Part shown: piece after piece, positions 9,901 to 16,588 of the stretch
How the letters are laid out: every line of letters begins with the position of its first letter
Position numbering within the stretch: position 1 is the stretch's first letter
NCBI RefSeq assembly: GCF_001192835.1
Contig: NZ_DF968183.1
Coordinates: forward strand, 620,001 to 684,000
Direction: 5' to 3'
Origin: Lentimicrobium saccharophilum
GTDB lineage: Bacteria > Bacteroidota > Bacteroidia > Bacteroidales > Lentimicrobiaceae
DNA length: 64,000 nucleotides
The notes under the pieces: generated by a model
What the model was told of the DNA's origin: nothing
The model's input: only the letters and a program-made list of their open reading frames with translations
The model's database searches: none
Position numbers and translations under genes: made by a program

Positions 9901-11747
9901 TGTCGGCCGGCATCAGCAGCATCCACACACTTCCCGGATATTCGATCAATATCAGCAAAACCAGGTTCGACAGAAACCTGACAGGCATTTACACTGCCGG
10001 GGCAGGATCATTCAGCGTAACCGGGTCGTTCTTTATCATGGGCTCCGCCAATGTCCCTGAACCGATCAAACCGCTGAGCGCAGGCCTCTACCTTGACCAT
10101 TGCAATATGTTCAGGCTCAGCGACAATACGTTTGCAGGTCCGGTGGGAAGCATTATGCCGCAATCAAAATCGGCCGGAATTGTAGTGCATGAAAGCGGTA
10201 TTAACAACAATATGATCATCTCCAATACAATCAGGAATCTGAATTACGGCATTCTTGCCCAGAACCGGAACCTGAACGCCAATGGCAGCGCTGGCCTTCG
10301 TTTCCTGAATAACTGGTTTACAGGAAATGAATATGATCTCTGCGTTACCCACGATTCGCTTTCATCACATAACGGCATCGCCCGCCACCAGGGCGCATCG
10401 GGCCGCGAGGGCGCAGAAGTGGCCGGCAACCGCTTCAGCTACAGCAGATTTCACCGCGACGGCGATATACACAATGCCGGTCAGCGCCTTTATTATCACT
10501 TTCCGCCAGGCCCAGAAGGGCTGAACCACCAGCCACGCATAACCTCTTACGGCATTTATACAGTCCCTGACCAGGTGGCGGCCACCACCGACAGCAGTTA
10601 CAAGCCGGAATTTCTCAGGGATGCATCAACTGACCCAAAGGATGCCTTCGCAAAATGGAGTGAAAGGGCCGTTATTGCCCGGGGATTAAGCGAAAGCCTT
10701 ACAGATGACGGCGATTCTTTCAGCCTGATCAACGAAATCAAGCATCACACCGGCTTCGATGCCCCGGCTTTGTACTCAAAGCTGAAAAGGATATCTCCCT
10801 ATCTGTCGGATGAAGCCATCATCGCACTGACGGTTAACGGAAACTTCCCGAATAATCTGTTGACGGATATCCTGAAAAGCAATCCTCATTTCTTCAGAAT
10901 CCCTGGAATACTTCAAAAGCTGGAACAACGAAAACCTGAAATTCAACCATATCTTTACGCGCCATTGGCCGATGTATACAATGTATATTCAGCGTATGAG
11001 CAGCTTGCATCTTCTGCAGATTACCTCAGGGCCGCCAGGGATGAAATATTCTCCGGAATTACAGCCGGACTATCTGAATCCGCCCATGCATCCGGCAGTC
11101 AGGATTCATTAATGCATTTCCTGAAAAATGATGACAGGCCGGCTTCCTTAACAATGGCAGCTTCCGTAGCCCAGAAAACGGAAAATCATACAGATGCGCT
11201 TGAAATATCGGATCAGCTGACACTCAGATTTCCGGACATAGACCAGCAGCAAATTGCAGATTTTAAAACGTTGCTGCAAATGAATCAGCGATATTTTTAC
11301 CCGGGAGCCTGGACAGAACGGCCAACCTCCGGCGACAGCCTGGCCATTGTTCAGCTTCTTGGCGGCACTGCAGGCATATATTCCCTGAATATGCTCAGGT
11401 ACTTCGGCATGGTTGTGTACAACGAGCCCTATATACTTCCGGGTGAGCCCGTCGCCGATACCACTCCAGGACTTCCTCCGGTAGTGATCAAAGGCAGCGG
11501 ATTCAGGATTTTCCCGGTCCCCGCCGGTGATTTTGTGATACTCGATTATTTTACCGAAAAGAATTTCAGGGAGTGCCGACTACGCGTTTACACCAGCTCC
11601 GGGAGTCTTGCGCTGGAAATTAAACTCATGGAACCTTATTCGCAAATGCTGATCAACACCAGCGGACTCAGTTCCGGGCTCTATCTTTTTAAACTTGTTG
11701 CTGACGACGAAACCATCGCGAGCCGGAAGGTCGTAATCTCAAGGTAA
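6906..11747 (+). CDS. Large secreted T9SS protein: BNR propeller plus beta-helix
   Basis: The ATG at 6906 gives MLFSEKTLYRLITILFFAPL ending in LSAQAP, a signal peptide; an earlier in-frame ATG at 6846 would bury it, so I prefer 6906 (1613 residues). The N-terminal ~750 residues carry Asp-box/BNR repeats (DGGENWQPL, NDGGESWEQ, STDAGATWND, SEDAGTTWTN) of a sialidase-like or Vps10-like propeller. Next comes a right-handed beta-helix-like region (about 790-1200), then a helical region (about 1240-1500). The last ~80 residues are a T9SS type A sorting domain ending in ASRKVVISR, so the protein should be exported and attached to the surface or released. No catalytic residues are recognised; a binding or adhesion role is likely. 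It separates the hcp run from nrfHA. Confidence 0.88.
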   Translation: MLFSEKTLYRLITILFFAPLTLSAQAPYPQGPWHPAYTGKEFIRSEWFASARADQNGSLKAYTRAMQQHLLKPAERENPGNQSYAQWVPLGPSKTTHPVSAYLGLVSSIWIDTADFKTIYAGSNTGGIFRTRDGGENWQPLSHNTFTTGVLSIHVDPRNKDRIIIGTGHYGFNRSYGMGVMISNDGGESWEQTSLDNDIISASFVVQKTGMHPTSPDTMLALLNTEFSGRGYIYRTTDGTASWEEVFSKPKAELFSLNYKPGEPNTVFACGNHMLKSTDAGATWNDITHILPLDTNFVLSRVAISLSAQTPGLMLAFCEAYDSTGTIGGTRKYLFRSFDEGTTFETLKMKVEPFAGYWKMQLALSPADNEEFYLGGIWLFKYRITGDSALYIECSDHKYHIDVRDLHVYATGDKDLLYMANDGGVSLSNTGAESWQDITRNGMQILQLHNITIGENSDMMFGGPQDANLSFYNFKTGEWSRNARISDAYDGAINYNDPGIVYLVGVPPKYTQPHIFLKKSTDGGLNFTTLGIPDSTEVGRWDKPLEMDPQNPDILYVGVRNVWKSEDGAGSFTRISDFPAQGEPKLITIRVAPSNSSVIYAAFQNPDWGDPSQPKLFVTPDGGNRWFDITPRGQLNLNYTGISDVAVHPGNPQKIWLSLDRMWENRHVYMSEDAGTTWTNYSEGLPDLPVNTIRYVKGAGYDVLLAATDAGVYYRDANLTQWVPFGEGLPLTIVADLAISYSRKKIIAGTFGRGLWETDLCLPVTENALKISDTIQWDSDRKMLQDVIINPGAKLTISKRVEMGRGRTIKVLPGGTLNIDGGILTNDCADRWEGIRLYGSPDYSSPSGQQATLNIRYGGSIRNAITGVETFGMDEQGNTVAGAGGGRIFATNALFINNLKAVVFNPASGNNPSFFKLSKFITDEMPPEGTSPGDMVTLRGNEGITFSSCQFENNIPVSVLPYWQRGTGIRSINASLLVNRFNTDSIPFGQNAEPVFKQLSAGISSIHTLPGYSINISKTRFDRNLTGIYTAGAGSFSVTGSFFIMGSANVPEPIKPLSAGLYLDHCNMFRLSDNTFAGPVGSIMPQSKSAGIVVHESGINNNMIISNTIRNLNYGILAQNRNLNANGSAGLRFLNNWFTGNEYDLCVTHDSLSSHNGIARHQGASGREGAEVAGNRFSYSRFHRDGDIHNAGQRLYYHFPPGPEGLNHQPRITSYGIYTVPDQVAATTDSSYKPEFLRDASTDPKDAFAKWSERAVIARGLSESLTDDGDSFSLINEIKHHTGFDAPALYSKLKRISPYLSDEAIIALTVNGNFPNNLLTDILKSNPHFFRIPGILQKLEQRKPEIQPYLYAPLADVYNVYSAYEQLASSADYLRAARDEIFSGITAGLSESAHASGSQDSLMHFLKNDDRPASLTMAASVAQKTENHTDALEISDQLTLRFPDIDQQQIADFKTLLQMNQRYFYPGAWTERPTSGDSLAIVQLLGGTAGIYSLNMLRYFGMVVYNEPYILPGEPVADTTPGLPPVVIKGSGFRIFPVPAGDFVILDYFTEKNFRECRLRVYTSSGSLALEIKLMEPYSQMLINTSGLSSGLYLFKLVADDETIASRKVVISR

Positions 11748-11827
11748 GGATTATTTTAATAATCCGCCTGATCGACATCTTCCTTATTTAAAAGTATTCT
11801 AATTTACTTTTTTTCTCTTGCCGGGTA

Positions 11828-11858
11828 TTGCGCAATAGCTCCATTAGCTATATATTTG
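11828..11858 (+). promoter_or_regulatory. nrfHA promoter with overlapping palindrome
   Basis: A -33 TTG at 11828-11830 and a -7 box TATATTTG at 11851-11858 are separated by 20 bases, which fits the Bacteroidota sigma consensus. The perfect 12-base palindrome TATTGCGCAATA (11826-11837) covers the -33 element and is a candidate operator. The predicted leader is about 55 bases long. Confidence 0.6.
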
Positions 11859-11920
11859 TATAATATTCTTATTTAAGTACCGCATTACCGTATTAACAAA
11901 ATCAAATAACACCCTATCCG

Positions 11921-12514
11921 ATGATAATGAAAATATTGAGAATGCTGAAACCGCCAGGCCGATGGCAACTGCCCGTGATCATTATTCTCGGGGTGATGAC
12001 CGGGATTGTGCTGCTTCTTTTCAGGGCATCCAATGCACATTCATACCTTTCGGACAAACCGGAAACCTGTATCAACTGCCATGTGATGTATTCGCAGTAC
12101 GCGTCGTGGAACCACAGCAGCCACAGGGAAGTTGCCACCTGCAACGACTGTCATGTTCCGCAGGACAACTTTTTCAGGAAGTATTATTTCAAAGCCATGG
12201 ACGGACTCAGGCATGCAACCATCTTTACGGCCAGGGCAGAGCCTCAGGTCATCAGGATCAAGCAGGCAGGGATCAACGTTGTGCAGGAAAACTGCATCCG
12301 CTGCCACCAGGAGCTTGTCAGTATGGTAGAGGTCATTCAGGTAACGGGTGAAAACCATAAGACCGGAGCCGGTTTCCGTTGCTGGGACTGTCACCGCGAA
12401 ACCCCGCACGGAACGGTCCGCAGTCTGGCTTCATTCCCGCATTCGCTGGTTCCCCAGCTGAAATCGGCTACTCCTGAATGGATTAACAAGTATCTTAAAG
12501 AAGAAGAAAAATAG
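11921..12514 (+). CDS. nrfH: Cytochrome c nitrite reductase, membrane quinol-oxidising subunit
   Basis: 197 residues. One N-terminal membrane anchor (about 17-34) is followed by four c-heme sites: CINCH 50-54, CNDCH 74-78, CIRCH 125-129 and CWDCH 154-158. This is the NapC/NirT-family NrfH pattern. NrfH takes electrons from menaquinol and passes them to NrfA on the periplasmic face. The start at 11921 (MIMKIL) leaves a short basic segment before the membrane helix. nrfA follows after 14 bases, so the two are co-transcribed from the promoter near 11.84 kb. Its length and heme count are normal for the family. Confidence 0.97.
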   Translation: MIMKILRMLKPPGRWQLPVIIILGVMTGIVLLLFRASNAHSYLSDKPETCINCHVMYSQYASWNHSSHREVATCNDCHVPQDNFFRKYYFKAMDGLRHATIFTARAEPQVIRIKQAGINVVQENCIRCHQELVSMVEVIQVTGENHKTGAGFRCWDCHRETPHGTVRSLASFPHSLVPQLKSATPEWINKYLKEEEK

Positions 12515-12528
12515 CAAAAAACACACAC

Positions 12529-13998
12529 ATGGAAACAAACACTACACCTAAACGCAAACCCTGGGTAAACTGGTTATTGTTTATCGCAACCGTAATCGTT
12601 GTCTTTCTGCTGGGTTTACTGGCCAATTCGGTTATTGAGCGCCGCAGCGAATCAAAACTCTACTTCCAGATGGTCACTGAAATCCCGGAATGGGAACCCC
12701 GCAACGAAGTATGGGGAGAGAATTTCCCCAGGGAATTTGAAACCTACAAAAGCACCCTTGACACTTCTTTTCAGAGTCCACACGGCGGATCCGCCATGAT
12801 CGACTACCTGGAAAAATACCCCGAACTGGTCGTGATGTGGGCAGGGTATGCATTCTCACGTGATTACAACCAGGGCCGCGGCCATTATTATGCGGTACAG
12901 GATATCCGCCAAACATTGAGGACTGATGTGCCTCAGCCGGGCACCTGCTGGACCTGTAAAAGCACCGATGTACCAAGGGTCATGAACGAAATCGGTGTTG
13001 AGAACTTTTATGCAGCCAAATGGTCTGACCTTGGACATGAAATTGTGAACAACATCGGCTGCCAGGATTGCCACGATCCGAAAACCATGAATCTGCGCAT
13101 TACCCGCCCTGCGCTGGCCGAGGCGTTTCAACGCATGGGCAAAGATGTGAATGAGGCTACCCATCAGGAAATGCGCTCCCTCGTATGCGCCCAGTGCCAT
13201 GTTGAATATTATTTCAAAGGCGACGGAAAATACCTCACCTTCCCGTGGGACAAGGGATTCAGTGCAGACGAGATGGAAACCTATTACGACGAAGTACAAC
13301 ATGTTGACTGGGTACATAAACTGAGCAGAACTCCCATGCTGAAAGCCCAGCATCCTGATTATGAGCTTTACATGACAGGGATTCATGCCGACCGTGGCGT
13401 AGCCTGCGCCGACTGCCATATGCCGTATAAACGCGATGGCGGAATGAAGTTTACCGATCATAAAATTCAAAGCCCGCTGGCCAACATTTCCGGCTCCTGC
13501 CAGGTATGTCACCGTGAGAGCGAAGCCAAACTGCTGGCCAATGTGCTTGATCGCCAGCACAAGGTAGAAGAGCTGCGCAGAATTACTGAGAAAAACCTGG
13601 CCAGGGTGCATATTGAAGCGAAAATAGCCTGGGACAACGGCGCAACGGAAGAAGAGATGAAACCGGTACTGCAGTTTATCCGTCATGCCCAGTGGCGCTG
13701 GGATTGGGTGGCTGCTGCCAACGCGGTTGGGTTCCACTCCCCTGCCGAAGCGCTCAGGGTACTGGGGACCTCCATTCAGAAGGTCAACGAAGCACGCATT
13801 CTGCTCACCGAAATCTTTGTAAAAAAAGGAATCAAAACCCCTGTGGAAATTCCTGATATTTCAACCAAGGAAAAAGCCCAGGAATACATCGGTCTGAATA
13901 TTGCCGAAATGCAGCAAACCAAAAGAGAACTGCTTACCAATGTTGTTCCCCAATGGGTAGCCAAAGCAGCTGAAAGGGAAGCAAAAATGAATAATTAG
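12529..13998 (+). CDS. nrfA: Ammonia-forming cytochrome c nitrite reductase, catalytic subunit
   Basis: 489 residues with an N-terminal signal-anchor (about 13-32). The catalytic heme is bound by the unusual CWTCK motif (140-144), where lysine replaces the distal histidine, as in typical NrfA; four normal sites follow: CQDCH 178-182, CAQCH 220-224, CADCH 293-297 and CQVCH 324-328. Active-site candidates are R111, Y227 and H286, matching the Arg/Tyr/His set of known NrfA enzymes. NrfA reduces nitrite to ammonium with six electrons and can also reduce NO and hydroxylamine, which ties it functionally to hcp upstream. It ends just before a hairpin terminator. Confidence 0.98.
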   Translation: METNTTPKRKPWVNWLLFIATVIVVFLLGLLANSVIERRSESKLYFQMVTEIPEWEPRNEVWGENFPREFETYKSTLDTSFQSPHGGSAMIDYLEKYPELVVMWAGYAFSRDYNQGRGHYYAVQDIRQTLRTDVPQPGTCWTCKSTDVPRVMNEIGVENFYAAKWSDLGHEIVNNIGCQDCHDPKTMNLRITRPALAEAFQRMGKDVNEATHQEMRSLVCAQCHVEYYFKGDGKYLTFPWDKGFSADEMETYYDEVQHVDWVHKLSRTPMLKAQHPDYELYMTGIHADRGVACADCHMPYKRDGGMKFTDHKIQSPLANISGSCQVCHRESEAKLLANVLDRQHKVEELRRITEKNLARVHIEAKIAWDNGATEEEMKPVLQFIRHAQWRWDWVAAANAVGFHSPAEALRVLGTSIQKVNEARILLTEIFVKKGIKTPVEIPDISTKEKAQEYIGLNIAEMQQTKRELLTNVVPQWVAKAAEREAKMNN

Positions 13999-14021
13999 CA
14001 GATTGAAATCAGCTTCTGTCA

Positions 14022-14058
14022 AAGCCTTCCGGGAATCCACCGGAGGGCTTTTTCTTTC
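14022..14058 (+). terminator. Rho-independent terminator after nrfA
   Basis: The stem AGCCTTCCGG pairs with CCGGAGGGCT (one G-U pair) around a short loop and is followed by TTTTTCTTTC. It closes the nrfHA operon 24 bases after the stop codon. Confidence 0.9.
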
Positions 14059-14156
14059 ATAACCATACCAATAATCCGGGAAGCAGTTGATTGTTTATAA
14101 CCGGTTCAATAGTTCAAAACATTTCCGTAAGTCTGCTGTTATCCATGCCAAAATAC

Positions 14157-14164
14157 TAATTTTG
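14157..14164 (+). promoter_or_regulatory. Bacteroidota -7 promoter box for lplA
   Basis: TAATTTTG lies 19 bases before the lipoate ligase start and downstream of the nrfA terminator, so it is well placed as the -7 element. The -33 region is weak (CTG rather than TTG). Confidence 0.5.
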
Positions 14165-14183
14165 CGATCCAAAAACCATTCTT

Positions 14184-15164
14184 ATGCTTTGCATTATCCA
14201 TCACGAAACCGATCCTTACTTTAACCTGGCCGCTGAAGAATACGTGCTTAAAAACTTCGAACGCGACAGCTTTATGCTCTGGCGTAACGAGCCTGCCATC
14301 ATCGTCGGCAAGCATCAGAACACCCTGGCTGAAATTAATCAGGATTATGTCAAAGAAAACATGATTAAGGTCGTCAGAAGATTATCGGGAGGCGGAGCGG
14401 TATTTCACGATCTGGGAAATCTGAACTTCACCTTTATCGCTTCGGGCGAGAACCACCAGCTGGTTGACTTCCGGAAATTCACTCAACCCATTCTGGAAGT
14501 ACTTCAAAAACTAAAGATCGAAGCCAGATTTGAAGGACGGAACGATCTTACAATCGATGGACGTAAATTCTCGGGCAATGCAGAGCATGTACACAAAAAC
14601 AGGGTATTACACCATGGAACCCTGCTTTTCTCATCTCAGATGGCAGACCTCTCCAGTGCACTGAAAGTTGATCCGGATAAATTTCAGGACAAAGCGGTGA
14701 AATCGGTCAGAAGCCGGGTAACCAACATCAGCGAGCACCTGAAAACCCCGCTCTCCGTACTTGAATTCAGGGACCTGGTTCTGAAGCATGTAATGGAAAG
14801 CACCCCCGGCGCTGAGCTATACAGTTTTACACAGGATGATATCGCCGCCATCAGCAGGCTCAGGGATGAGAAATACATTACCTGGGAATGGAATTTCGGT
14901 TATTCGCCGAAATACAACTTCCGGAAAACGGTAAAAACCAACGGCGGTAAACTCGAAGTCACGCTGGAAGTGGTGAACGGAACCATTGAAAAAGCCAGAT
15001 TCTTCGGGGATTACTTTAATAAACTTGACCCGGTAGATATTGAGCAGGCCCTCACCGGAACCCTGCATAACGAAACGGCCATCAGGGAGCGGCTGAAAGA
15101 TTTTGAAATCCCGGATTACTTCCTGAAAATAAACAGCGAAGAACTGATTACCTCTCTTTTCTGA
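14184..15164 (+). CDS. lplA: Lipoate-protein ligase A
   Basis: 326 residues, the usual length for the long LplA form with a C-terminal accessory domain. The lipoate-binding signature RRLSGGGAVFHDLGNLNFTF is present near residue 70, followed by GRNDLTIDGRKFSGNAEH, which carries the conserved lysine and the SGNA turn, and then HHGTLLFSS. The enzyme activates free lipoate with ATP and transfers it to lipoyl domains of 2-oxo-acid dehydrogenases or the glycine cleavage H protein. It stands alone between the nrfA terminator and a DUF1338 gene 77 bases downstream, which may share its transcript. Confidence 0.95.
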   Translation: MLCIIHHETDPYFNLAAEEYVLKNFERDSFMLWRNEPAIIVGKHQNTLAEINQDYVKENMIKVVRRLSGGGAVFHDLGNLNFTFIASGENHQLVDFRKFTQPILEVLQKLKIEARFEGRNDLTIDGRKFSGNAEHVHKNRVLHHGTLLFSSQMADLSSALKVDPDKFQDKAVKSVRSRVTNISEHLKTPLSVLEFRDLVLKHVMESTPGAELYSFTQDDIAAISRLRDEKYITWEWNFGYSPKYNFRKTVKTNGGKLEVTLEVVNGTIEKARFFGDYFNKLDPVDIEQALTGTLHNETAIRERLKDFEIPDYFLKINSEELITSLF

Positions 15165-15241
15165 AAGCGCAGATAAACGCTGAACATTAGCCGTGGCCGA
15201 TTGTTTAACTCAGGCTTAACATAAAAAATCAACCAGGACTA

Positions 15242-16048
15242 ATGGAAGCACAACAGGTATTTGACAGGCTCTGGGCCGACTATATTTCGCAGAATCCCGC
15301 AGCCAAAAGAGTGTATGACCTCTTTACCGCCGAAGGCGAAACCGTTTACAACGATCACATCGCCTTCCGCACTTTCAACGATCCCCGCATCAACATCGAG
15401 GTCCTTTCACAGGAGTTTCTGAAAGTGGGTTATGAATACAAAGGCTCCTATAATTTCGAGCAGAAGAAATTAAATGCCAAACACTTTGAACACAAAACCT
15501 TTAAGGATGCCCCCCGCGTTTTTATCAGCGAGTTGCGAACCGAAGAGTTTTCTCCGTTTCTTCAGGAGACGGTAAAAGGAATTATTGACGCCATCCCTTC
15601 AGGGATGACCGGAAAAAGTGAGTTGATTTATGCCGGAAACCTCTGGGGAACCCCTTCCTTCGAAGTTTACGAAGCCCTGCGCAAGGAATCGGAATACGCT
15701 GCCTGGGTTTATGTATATGGGTTCAGGGCCAACCATTTTACTGTTAGTATCAATGGACTGAAAAAGTATGATACCATCCGCAAGGTAAACCAGTTCCTGA
15801 AAGACAATGGATTTATCATCAACGCTTCGGGCGGCGAGGTAAAAGGCACCCCCGGAGAGTTGCTGGAACAGTCAAGCATTATGGCAGGTATCCTTCCGGT
15901 GAAGTTTAAGGAAGGGACCTTTGAAATCCCCTCCTGTTATTATGAATTTGCTATGAGATACCCGGATTCTGATGGCAAACTTTATTCTGGTTTTATTGCT
16001 AAATCGGCGGATAAAATCTTTGAAAGCACTGACTTCTATAAGAAGTAA
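15242..16048 (+). CDS. DUF1338-family dioxygenase (2-oxoadipate dioxygenase/decarboxylase-like)
   Basis: 268 residues of the DUF1338 family, whose studied members (HglS/YdcJ) convert 2-oxoadipate to 2-hydroxyglutarate in D-lysine breakdown. Three metal-ligand candidates are in place: H39 in NDHIAFRTF, H165 in FRANHFTVSI and E235 in SCYYEFA. The protein is shorter than the ~450-residue HglS, as is common for Bacteroidota members, so the true substrate may differ. The start gives a good family N-terminus. A hairpin terminator follows about 30 bases after the stop. No other lysine-degradation gene is visible nearby. Confidence 0.85.
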   Translation: MEAQQVFDRLWADYISQNPAAKRVYDLFTAEGETVYNDHIAFRTFNDPRINIEVLSQEFLKVGYEYKGSYNFEQKKLNAKHFEHKTFKDAPRVFISELRTEEFSPFLQETVKGIIDAIPSGMTGKSELIYAGNLWGTPSFEVYEALRKESEYAAWVYVYGFRANHFTVSINGLKKYDTIRKVNQFLKDNGFIINASGGEVKGTPGELLEQSSIMAGILPVKFKEGTFEIPSCYYEFAMRYPDSDGKLYSGFIAKSADKIFESTDFYKK

Positions 16049-16077
16049 CCTCTTCCACTGAAATTGTGTAACATTGT

Positions 16078-16107
16078 AAATCCTGGTTGAAAAGCCGGGA
16101 TTTCTTT
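16078..16107 (+). terminator. Rho-independent terminator after DUF1338 gene
   Basis: AAATCCTGG pairs with CCGGGATTT (one G-U pair) around an 8-base loop, followed by CTTTT. It lies 30 bases after the DUF1338 stop codon. Confidence 0.8.
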
Positions 16108-16588
16108 TAACAGGACATAAAAAGGATTATGCTTCCAACTACTCAGGCCAGTATCCGGAAATTGCCGGAGGAACTGACCAATTCAGGGATCCGGGGCCAC
16201 GCATCCTGTCGCGTGGGGCAAATTACAGTTTCTGATGCCTTGACCGGAAGCTGTATTGAGAATCGGCGAATTTCCGAAGAACGAACATTATATGCAAACC
16301 CCGGGCATATCCAGATCCTTCTTTCAAAAAGCCCCGAATACGCCGAGAACCAACTTGCAGAAATCAATGCCGGTGCATCATCTGAATTCATCGACAAAAA
16401 TAATCTCTGTCAGGGCATATTCGCCTGGCAGCAAAGTTGCCCTGCTTTCTCCGTTTCAAAATAAGACGTTAAAAAAAATGCAACTACATTCTGAAATAAC
16501 CGGAACACCATAAAATTCATACTTTTGACGAGGAATACCAGGAATTTATCAAAATCCACCAGCAAACCCTAAAACCTGAAACATCAGC
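16108..16588. other. Intergenic stretch without a convincing gene
   Basis: Open frames exist on both strands (16129-16464 forward, 16143-16397 reverse), but their translations have no recognisable domain, signal peptide or good start context and they overlap one another. The only signal I see is a TACTTTTG box (16520-16527), a good -7 match 61 bases before the FAD/Fe-S oxidoreductase start. Confidence 0.6.
16520..16527 (+). promoter_or_regulatory. Bacteroidota -7 promoter box for FAD/Fe-S oxidoreductase
   Basis: TACTTTTG matches TAnnTTTG and lies 61 bases upstream of the next start codon in an otherwise empty region. No clear -33 TTG is present. Confidence 0.45.

Noticed and set aside
11748-11765. 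Perfect palindrome GGATTATTTTAATAATCC right after the large T9SS gene
   Set aside because: It is weak as a terminator because the stem is AT-rich and no T-tract follows; chance or a protein-binding site cannot be told apart.
12856-13737. Long reverse frame (293 codons) opposite nrfA
   Set aside because: It is a shadow of nrfA: the forward frame has all five heme motifs and the catalytic residues, and the reverse product has no domain.
16129-16464. Forward open frame of 111 codons in the gap before the FAD/Fe-S gene
   Set aside because: No domain, no signal peptide, no good start context, and overlapping frames on both strands; composition looks non-coding.
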